Shown here piece after piece: positions 5,017 to 10,246 of a stretch of 10,246 nt of DNA (its first letter is position 1; the number at the start of each line of letters is the position of its first letter). Source of the stretch: Bacteroides sp. CAG:1076. GTDB lineage: Bacteria; Bacteroidota; Bacteroidia; Bacteroidales; Bacteroidaceae. The position numbers and the translations under genes are program-made. The stretch covers positions 1 through 10,246 of the forward strand of contig HF993178.1 in the NCBI GenBank assembly GCA_000436795.1. The letters are read 5' to 3'. The notes below the pieces were generated by a model. The model did not search any database, was not told the origin of the DNA, and saw only the letters and a list, made by a program, of their open reading frames with translations.

Positions 5017-5464
5017 AATGATAATACGTATAGCATTAGCAATAGGAGTAGCTATATTACTGGCTATTGCTGGTGTGAATGGCAATGCAATAGTGCTGCA
5101 AACGCTATTCACGGTCTTAGGTATTGTCTTTTCTATAAGTATGAGTTTGTTAGTATCTTTTAGTCTTACAAAAATACTTAATAAAAAAATACGGGATAGT
5201 TTACGGATATCCATATCGCATACACGTAATATGTTATTGCTAGATTTTAGCATGTCTACAATTGTGTCTGTAGTAGCTTTAATCTGGGATAGTAAATTAT
5301 TAAGATATACGTTTAAAGGTATTATACTAGACATAATGCTGATAGGAGTCATGCTTATTGCAACTTCGTTAATTTACGAAATTTATAATTTTCGTAAATT
5401 ACATAAGCTGCATACTGACATAGAAGATGCTATAATAGCAGAAGAAACAAAGAAAGCTAGTTAA
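5009..5464 (+). CDS. RexB-like four-helix membrane protein
   Basis: This 151-residue inner-membrane protein has four predicted helices at about 4-21, 29-51, 75-93 and 104-124. A basic loop (KILNKKIRDSLR) follows helix 2, and the cytoplasmic tail is charged (NFRKLHKLHTDIED and on). Its ATG overlaps the end of the upstream gene by 8 bp, so translation is coupled and the two products probably act together. Lambda RexB is 144 aa, has four helices, follows rexA, and as I remember ends in LYNLTREQE; here helix 4 ends in IYEIYNFRK. RexB is proposed to be an ion channel that depolarises the infected cell. The membrane topology is secure; the RexB assignment rests on size, order and weak similarity. 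Confidence 0.5.
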   Translation: MSRMIIRIALAIGVAILLAIAGVNGNAIVLQTLFTVLGIVFSISMSLLVSFSLTKILNKKIRDSLRISISHTRNMLLLDFSMSTIVSVVALIWDSKLLRYTFKGIILDIMLIGVMLIATSLIYEIYNFRKLHKLHTDIEDAIIAEETKKAS

Positions 5465-5585
5465 AAAATCCGTATACATTTAGTAACCTACAATCTATTA
5501 TAAAATTGAGGTCTGATTGTATTTGCGAGGGCAAAGTTACAGCCAAACCTCAAAGTATGAAAGGTGCATTTATTCGAATGCTTAC
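5465..5585. other. convergent intergenic gap between the two defence modules
   Basis: The rexB-like gene and hsdR end facing each other here. The only structure is an imperfect inverted repeat, TTGAGGT (5507-5513) with ACCTCAA (5548-5554), which lacks a T-run. No strong terminator for either side is seen. Confidence 0.5.
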
Positions 5586-8500
5586 TTATAATCTACCACC
5601 AACACCTTTAAATTTATCGATAAAAGCAACTATCTTTTGAAATACGGTCTGCTTCTTCGTCAGATATTGGGGATTCAAAGGACTCATTTTCGGTAAAATG
5701 TTGTTGAAATCAGTTCCGTTCTCACTAGCGTATTCACGCTTTAAAGATATCTCCATATAATGTTTAGCTTCTCTTTCGTTTAACTTTTCGTTTGCAATCA
5801 AGTCAGCTGCTTCTTCTTTTTGCTTGGCCTGTGCATATTCAAAAAATGCTTTTATAATTTCTGTTTTATCAGAAATAGCATCAAGATTAGCATCATTGAT
5901 AAAATCAACAATCAAACTTTCTTTGGCTCTGTTACCTACACTTGACCGAATGATCCGACGAATTTCCTCTATCAAAGAGGATTTATCCATCTTCTTTTTA
6001 TTGTGTTCAAAAATCAGTTCAAGGATATAATCCAGATTTATTTCTTGTGATTTAAGCAGATCTATCTCAAATACAACATCATCCCAATCAATTCTTGATT
6101 TTTCTGATTTATTGCCTTCTTTTTCTCGTCTTAACCAGTCCCGTATGTCGTTATAAATTGATTTATAATCCTGAATGATTCTGTCAGACGGCATTTGCAA
6201 TTTCTGCATTTTTGCAATATCACTATCTGTAACAAAATAATCGTTTTTAAATGTCTCTACAGCTTCCTTATCGTTAATGTCCAAAGTCTGAAAAGCTTTG
6301 AGCGTGGTAAACTCATCAAAATTCTGAAGTATGTTTTCCACACGCAAATATTCCCCGAACAATTTGACAAATTCTTTTTTATCCTGTTCTGTATTTATTT
6401 TGTCTGTATCAGGAAACTTATCACTCAGTTCTTTTACAATATCAATATATCCTTTTCGAGTTTCACCGGAAACAATATCCTTAAAACCTTCCAAATACTC
6501 TTTGTAACTTTTTTCGAGTACTACATTTGCAGTATTCTCATCACCAAATAATCTTATTGCATCAACCGTATGCTTTTCAAGGTCTCTGAAAGTTACGATA
6601 TTACCGAACGTTTTGGTTGAGTCGTAAATTCTGTTTGTACGAGAAAAAGCCTGTATCAGTCCATGAAAACGCAAATTCTTATCTACGAAAAGAGTATTCA
6701 GAGTCGGAGCATCAAAACCTGTAAGGAACATACCAACTACTATTACAAGATCCACCTCTTTATTCTTTATCCTCTTGGCCAAGTCTCTGTAATAATTCTG
6801 AAATTCTTTGCTGTCAATGCCATAGCTTGTCCCAAACAGGTTATTGTAATCATTAATAGCTTTAGTCAGGAACTCTTTCGCACTGAGAGCCATTGCCGAA
6901 GGTTCGAAATTTTCATCAGATATCTCACCTATTGCACTTTGCTCTTCGTTGGCAGCAAAAGAAAATATTGTAGCTATTTTCAGAGGCTTTCCCGAGTTTT
7001 TCTGCAATCGGTTTAACTCTTCGTAGTAGCATTTGGCTGCATCCACACTGCTGACAGCAAACATTGCATTGAAACCTTTGCTATTACTTTGATTTCGGTG
7101 TGTTTTTGTTCTGAAATTCTTCAGTATATATTGGGATATTTCATTGACACGAGCAGGATGAAGCAATGCCTGCTTGTTTTCTGCGGCACTCAGCTTATGC
7201 TCGTCAAGTTCTGTTTCTATATTCTTGAAACGAGGTCTTACATTGTTGTAATCTACTTTGAATTTCAAGACTTTTTCATCACGAATAGCATCGGTTATAA
7301 CATACGAATGCAATTCACGACCGAACACACTTGCCGTTGTTTCCGAGCCATTGGCATTTTCCGGAAAGATAGGTGTTCCAGTAAAACCGAACTGATAATA
7401 TTTCTTGAATTTCTTTTTCAGCTGCTTTTGTGCCTCGCCGAATTGGGAACGGTGACACTCATCAAAAATGAAAACCACCTGCTTCTGATAAATCGGAAGA
7501 TTGTCTTCACTTTTCATCAGGTTATTAAGTTTCTGAATAGTAGTGACAATAATTCTATTGTCATCCTTTTCTATATTCCGTTTCAATCCTGCTGTGCTTT
7601 CAGACCCATTGACACTATCCGGAGAGAACCTCTGATATTCTTTCATAGTCTGATAGTCAAGGTCCTTGCGATCTACCACAAAGAACACCTTATCGATAAA
7701 GTCTAATTCTGTTGCCAATCGTGCCGCCTTAAAGCTAGTAAGAGTTTTCCCAGAACCTGTAGTATGCCAAATATATCCTCCCCCCTCAGTCGTAGACCAT
7801 TTTTTTGCTTGATATGAGCTTTTTATTTTCCACAACATACGCTCTGTTGCCGCAATCTGATACGGACGCATTATTAGCAATGTGTTATTTACATCAAAGA
7901 CTGAATAAGTAAAGATGACATTAAGCAATGTGTTCTTTTGAAAAAATGTCTCCGTGAAATCTTTCAAGTCTTTTATCGCAATATTCTTGGCATTTGCCCA
8001 ATTCATTGTAAAGTCAAAACTGTTCTTGTTACGTTCAACAGTATTAGCAAAATAACGGCTATCTGTACCGTTTGAAATGACAAATACTTGGATATACTTG
8101 AAAAGTGAGTTATCGCTATTGAAACTTTCCTTGGAATATCGGTGAACCTGATTGAACGCTTCACGAATAGCAACTCCTCTCCTTTTCAATTCGATTTGTA
8201 CTAATGGTAAACCATTGACCAGAATAGTAACATCATAGCGGTTTGCTTGAGCTCCAGTCTGCTCAAATTGGTTGATTACCTGTATCTTGTTTTGGGCGAT
8301 ATCTTGTTTATTAACAAGATAGATATTTTTAATATGTCCGTCATCGAAAACAAAATCATAGATATAGTTATCATGAATCTTACGGGTTTTGTCTATCAAG
8401 GTATCTCCCGGCTTATCCAAATATTCAACTACAAATCGTACCCATTCCTTGTCAGTAAACTCCACATCGTTAAGTTCCTGAATTTTCAAACGGACATTAG

Positions 8501-8699
8501 CCAGTAATGCTTCAGGTGTTGAAATATCCTGGCGATATTCATAGCCTTGATTCACTAAGTCTTGAATAAACTCGTGTTCAAGACTAGCTTCCGATTGGTA
8601 CACAACAGAAGCCTCATGAAGTTCATTATACTTAGTATAAGCATCAAGTACAATGAAATTATTTGATTCTGCTATGATGTTATATTGTGCCATTTTCAT
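5586..8699 (-). CDS. hsdR: type I restriction enzyme R subunit (HsdR), type IC-like
   Basis: This is the DNA-translocating endonuclease subunit of a type I restriction-modification complex. The 1037 residues match EcoR124I HsdR (about 1038). The N-terminal PD-(D/E)xK nuclease shows D156, E170 and K172 in NRYDV and VQIELKR, the same spacing as D151/E165/K167 of EcoR124I. The helicase motor follows: Walker A TTGSGKT (313-319), DECH box (413-416), GFTGTP (438-443), motif [11 protein letters not shown] (655-664) and motif [10 protein letters not shown] (683-690). The C-terminal helical region binds the methylase core. It appears intact. The ATG at 8697-8699 overlaps the end of prrC by 20 bp, giving translational coupling; a second ATG two codons on is possible. 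It is the last gene of a leftward hsdS-prrC-hsdR unit. It cuts unmodified DNA in the cytoplasm. Confidence 0.96.
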   Translation of the reverse strand: MKMAQYNIIAESNNFIVLDAYTKYNELHEASVVYQSEASLEHEFIQDLVNQGYEYRQDISTPEALLANVRLKIQELNDVEFTDKEWVRFVVEYLDKPGDTLIDKTRKIHDNYIYDFVFDDGHIKNIYLVNKQDIAQNKIQVINQFEQTGAQANRYDVTILVNGLPLVQIELKRRGVAIREAFNQVHRYSKESFNSDNSLFKYIQVFVISNGTDSRYFANTVERNKNSFDFTMNWANAKNIAIKDLKDFTETFFQKNTLLNVIFTYSVFDVNNTLLIMRPYQIAATERMLWKIKSSYQAKKWSTTEGGGYIWHTTGSGKTLTSFKAARLATELDFIDKVFFVVDRKDLDYQTMKEYQRFSPDSVNGSESTAGLKRNIEKDDNRIIVTTIQKLNNLMKSEDNLPIYQKQVVFIFDECHRSQFGEAQKQLKKKFKKYYQFGFTGTPIFPENANGSETTASVFGRELHSYVITDAIRDEKVLKFKVDYNNVRPRFKNIETELDEHKLSAAENKQALLHPARVNEISQYILKNFRTKTHRNQSNSKGFNAMFAVSSVDAAKCYYEELNRLQKNSGKPLKIATIFSFAANEEQSAIGEISDENFEPSAMALSAKEFLTKAINDYNNLFGTSYGIDSKEFQNYYRDLAKRIKNKEVDLVIVVGMFLTGFDAPTLNTLFVDKNLRFHGLIQAFSRTNRIYDSTKTFGNIVTFRDLEKHTVDAIRLFGDENTANVVLEKSYKEYLEGFKDIVSGETRKGYIDIVKELSDKFPDTDKINTEQDKKEFVKLFGEYLRVENILQNFDEFTTLKAFQTLDINDKEAVETFKNDYFVTDSDIAKMQKLQMPSDRIIQDYKSIYNDIRDWLRREKEGNKSEKSRIDWDDVVFEIDLLKSQEINLDYILELIFEHNKKKMDKSSLIEEIRRIIRSSVGNRAKESLIVDFINDANLDAISDKTEIIKAFFEYAQAKQKEEAADLIANEKLNEREAKHYMEISLKREYASENGTDFNNILPKMSPLNPQYLTKKQTVFQKIVAFIDKFKGVGGRL

Positions 8700-9879
8700 T
8701 AATATCTTTAGCTTGTTCTTTGAAATGATACGTTGTCTTAATGTTTTCTACCAAGAAGGTTAGGACTCTCTTATCGTTATCATCAATTAAAGAGATTTCT
8801 TCTCCAGAATGTTTTCCATGACTACACAAATTTATAATACGATTATAGTATGCCTCCTGTGCATCATGGGGTAATAGTTCTTTCCATGTCGTATATCCAA
8901 GAAATGTTGAAGTTTTTTCTAATATCTGTCGTAAGAAATTATAGTGATACTTCTTGATTTCACCTGATTTTATAGCCTTTTCAAGTTCAGTTAATAGAAA
9001 AAGATGATACGAGAAAGGGGAATCTACAGATTGTTCTACAAGTAAATAGGTCCCGTCGCTCATCTTTTCCAATCGTCGTTTTATTGAATGTTTAGGCTTA
9101 TAGTTATACCGTTTGTCGGAATTGCTAAATTCATTATAAAGCACATTATAAAATAGGGGATTATGTGTAGTAATAATAAATTTTAATTGTGATTGGCTTG
9201 ACTTTATTAATTCTGAAATATTTACAGCTAACTCAATTAAATGGTTTTCGTCCAACGAACTTACGGGGTCATCTATAAATACATATTTTAGATCATTAAA
9301 TTGATCCGTTTCTCTATCCGCCTCTTCAGCCACATTTAACACTTCAATAACTTGTTCAAGTAAACTATAAAATACACACCAAATTAGGCAACTTTCTTCT
9401 CCTTTCGATATTTTTATATTCTCAATTTTGCCTTCATTGCCACTTTCTACTGAGAATATAATTTCTGAATATGCTTTGACAGTAATGTCCTTATCATTTT
9501 CATCTTTTGCTGTATATTCTTCATTAAAACGAGGCGTTAATTTGTTATTTGTATAACGCTGAAAATTGGTAACTATATTTCTTTCTTGACCTTGTTCTTT
9601 AAGAATCCAATCGGTAAAACTATTTGGTTGTATTTTGAGCTTTCTTGTAGAATCTGCATATAAATCATTGTCCCAGTAGAACAAATCCTCAGTAAAGGCA
9701 TTATAATACAAAACCTTTATTTTTGAATCTTCTACCTCGCCATCATGGCTCTTGGGAGAAATCAATTCTTTGAATTCACGCGACAGACGAGTTTTACCTA
9801 CACCATTGAAGGCATAAATCAACTGTACCTTTTTTTCTGAACAAAGGTCATGTGCTATTTCTTTTAATGATTGTCCCAT
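8680..9879 (-). CDS. prrC: PrrC-type anticodon nuclease (tRNA-Lys cleaving guard of HsdRMS)
   Basis: The 399-residue protein is close in length to E. coli PrrC (396) and lies, as there, between hsdS and hsdR. The N-terminal ABC-type ATPase has Walker A in [12 protein letters not shown] (22-33), signature-like KISKGEES (157-164), Walker B and D-loop [11 protein letters not shown] (200-210) and the switch histidine in TTHNP (H239). The C-terminal nuclease part shows R317 and E321 ([13 protein letters not shown]), then H354 in NLCSHGKHS, corresponding to the PrrC triad R320-E324-H356. VDSPFSYH (285-292) aligns with the PrrC segment around D287 that helps read the tRNA-Lys anticodon. In E. coli the enzyme is held silent by the type IC complex and cleaves tRNA-Lys when phage T4 Stp perturbs it. 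Its ATG is 1 nt after the hsdS stop. Compared with E. coli PrrC a short N-terminal insertion before Walker A seems missing. Confidence 0.9.
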   Translation of the reverse strand: MGQSLKEIAHDLCSEKKVQLIYAFNGVGKTRLSREFKELISPKSHDGEVEDSKIKVLYYNAFTEDLFYWDNDLYADSTRKLKIQPNSFTDWILKEQGQERNIVTNFQRYTNNKLTPRFNEEYTAKDENDKDITVKAYSEIIFSVESGNEGKIENIKISKGEESCLIWCVFYSLLEQVIEVLNVAEEADRETDQFNDLKYVFIDDPVSSLDENHLIELAVNISELIKSSQSQLKFIITTHNPLFYNVLYNEFSNSDKRYNYKPKHSIKRRLEKMSDGTYLLVEQSVDSPFSYHLFLLTELEKAIKSGEIKKYHYNFLRQILEKTSTFLGYTTWKELLPHDAQEAYYNRIINLCSHGKHSGEEISLIDDNDKRVLTFLVENIKTTYHFKEQAKDINENGTI

Positions 9880-9880
9880 A

Positions 9881-10246
9881 TTATGCTTCTTTTATTTTCT
9901 GGAATGACAATAACTTGTTTCTATAATACTCATATTGTTCCTTTCTCGCTTGCAGCTCCGCTTGCAGCTCCGCAGCAAATTTGGTCAAGCAATCAAGAAT
10001 GCGAACTATTTCTTCTTGCACTTCAAGGGGAGGAACTGCGATTTCAACCTTATTTAAAATAGACTGTGTCAAACTTGGAACTCCACCTGCTTTATTCAAA
10101 TTCTCCAAATGTTCATTAGCTAATACATAATACAGATACTTGGCTATAATCTGATTTATATCAATTTCAGTATAAAAGATTGTATCAACATTCCAAAATG
10201 GAGTATCAACATAAAATAAACAGATAGCTAAAAAGTAAATTTGAGA
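9881..10246 (-). CDS. hsdS: type I restriction specificity subunit (HsdS), 3' part only
   Basis: The gene is open to the right edge, so only the last 121 or so residues are seen. They are the end of the second target-recognition domain ([15 protein letters not shown], then [20 protein letters not shown]), the typical [20 protein letters not shown] junction, and the C-terminal conserved helix EEIVRIL...[18 protein letters not shown]. An internal TTG at 10106-10108 is not the true start; the frame continues upstream. HsdS sets the DNA sequence recognised by methylase and nuclease. The C-terminal coiled coil contains a perfect 12-bp tandem duplication coding AELQAELQ. Its stop is followed after 1 nt by prrC. 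hsdM and the first recognition domain should lie outside the window. Confidence 0.93.
   Translation of the reverse strand, partial: SQIYFLAICLFYVDTPFWNVDTIFYTEIDINQIIAKYLYYVLANEHLENLNKAGGVPSLTQSILNKVEIAVPPLEVQEEIVRILDCLTKFAAELQAELQARKEQYEYYRNKLLSFQKIKEA
9947..9973. repeat. 12-bp tandem repeat in hsdS
   Basis: Two perfect copies of CGCTTGCAGCTC (9947-9958 and 9959-9970) plus the first three bases of a third are in frame and encode the AELQ repeat of the HsdS C-terminal helix. A whole-unit gain or loss would lengthen or shorten the helix by four residues without a frameshift. Confidence 0.85.

Noticed and set aside
5532..5539. Minus-strand TAACTTTG matching the -7 box
   Set aside because: There is no TTTG at the proper spacing, and it would fire into the back of the Rex-like genes with no gene to serve.
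5507..5554. Inverted repeat after the rexB-like gene as a terminator
   Set aside because: The arms are only 7 bp, the loop is long and no T-run follows in either direction.
7089..7706. Rightward 205-residue ORF and similar ones at 6195-6551 and 6663-7016
   Set aside because: They are antisense to an intact, clearly conserved hsdR, and their F, I and C-rich sequence reflects the complement of hsdR codons.
1..10246. CRISPR array, riboswitch or insertion sequence
   Set aside because: No regularly spaced repeats, no recognisable aptamer core and no transposase with terminal inverted repeats were seen on either strand.

Overview
The window looks like Bacteroidota chromosome of the Bacteroides, Phocaeicola or Parabacteroides type. 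Signs are several close matches to the Bacteroides promoter (TTTG, about 20 bp, TAnnTTTG), two tRNA genes without an encoded CCA, and a Bacteroides-style tyrosine integrase lacking the first catalytic arginine. Assignments rest on reading the sequence and remembered family features; nothing was searched.

Layout. (1) Positions 1-2912 hold a leftward gene set of moderate GC: a 69-residue ORF coupled by ATGA to a tyrosine recombinase, then after a 300-bp gap with a long hairpin a sigma-70-like protein, a 130-residue hypothetical protein and perhaps a 41-residue peptide. This looks like part of an integrated mobile element. (2) Positions 2913-3520 are a tRNA locus: tRNA-Phe(GAA) leftward and tRNA-Pro(CGG) rightward, each with a promoter and terminator. 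(3) Positions 3521-3767 are a gene-free stretch very poor in C on the plus strand. (4) At 3771-3822 a leftward terminator is followed by only the last 18 nt of a second tRNA-Phe. These, plus 2 nt of flank, are an exact 20-bp copy of the 3' end of the intact gene. I read this as the attachment-site junction of an island occupying everything to the right. (5) Positions 3823-10246 are AT-rich and carry two defence modules facing each other.

The first module (4048-5464, rightward) is a soluble protein of about 320 residues overlapping a 151-residue four-helix membrane protein. Size, order and several spaced residues resemble lambda RexA-RexB, the two-component phage exclusion system. I know of no described Rex system in Bacteroidota, so this is the main novelty candidate.

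The second module (5586 to beyond the right edge, leftward) is hsdS (3' part only), prrC and hsdR. HsdR has the length and nuclease spacing of type IC enzymes such as EcoR124I. The 399-residue protein between hsdS and hsdR matches the PrrC anticodon nuclease: ABC-type ATPase motifs, an R-E-H nuclease triad, and the same position as in the E. coli prr locus. PrrC is kept silent by the restriction complex and cleaves tRNA-Lys when a phage disables it. hsdM should lie beyond the right edge.

Together the island appears to layer restriction, a tRNA-cleaving guard of that restriction, and a possible membrane-based exclusion system.
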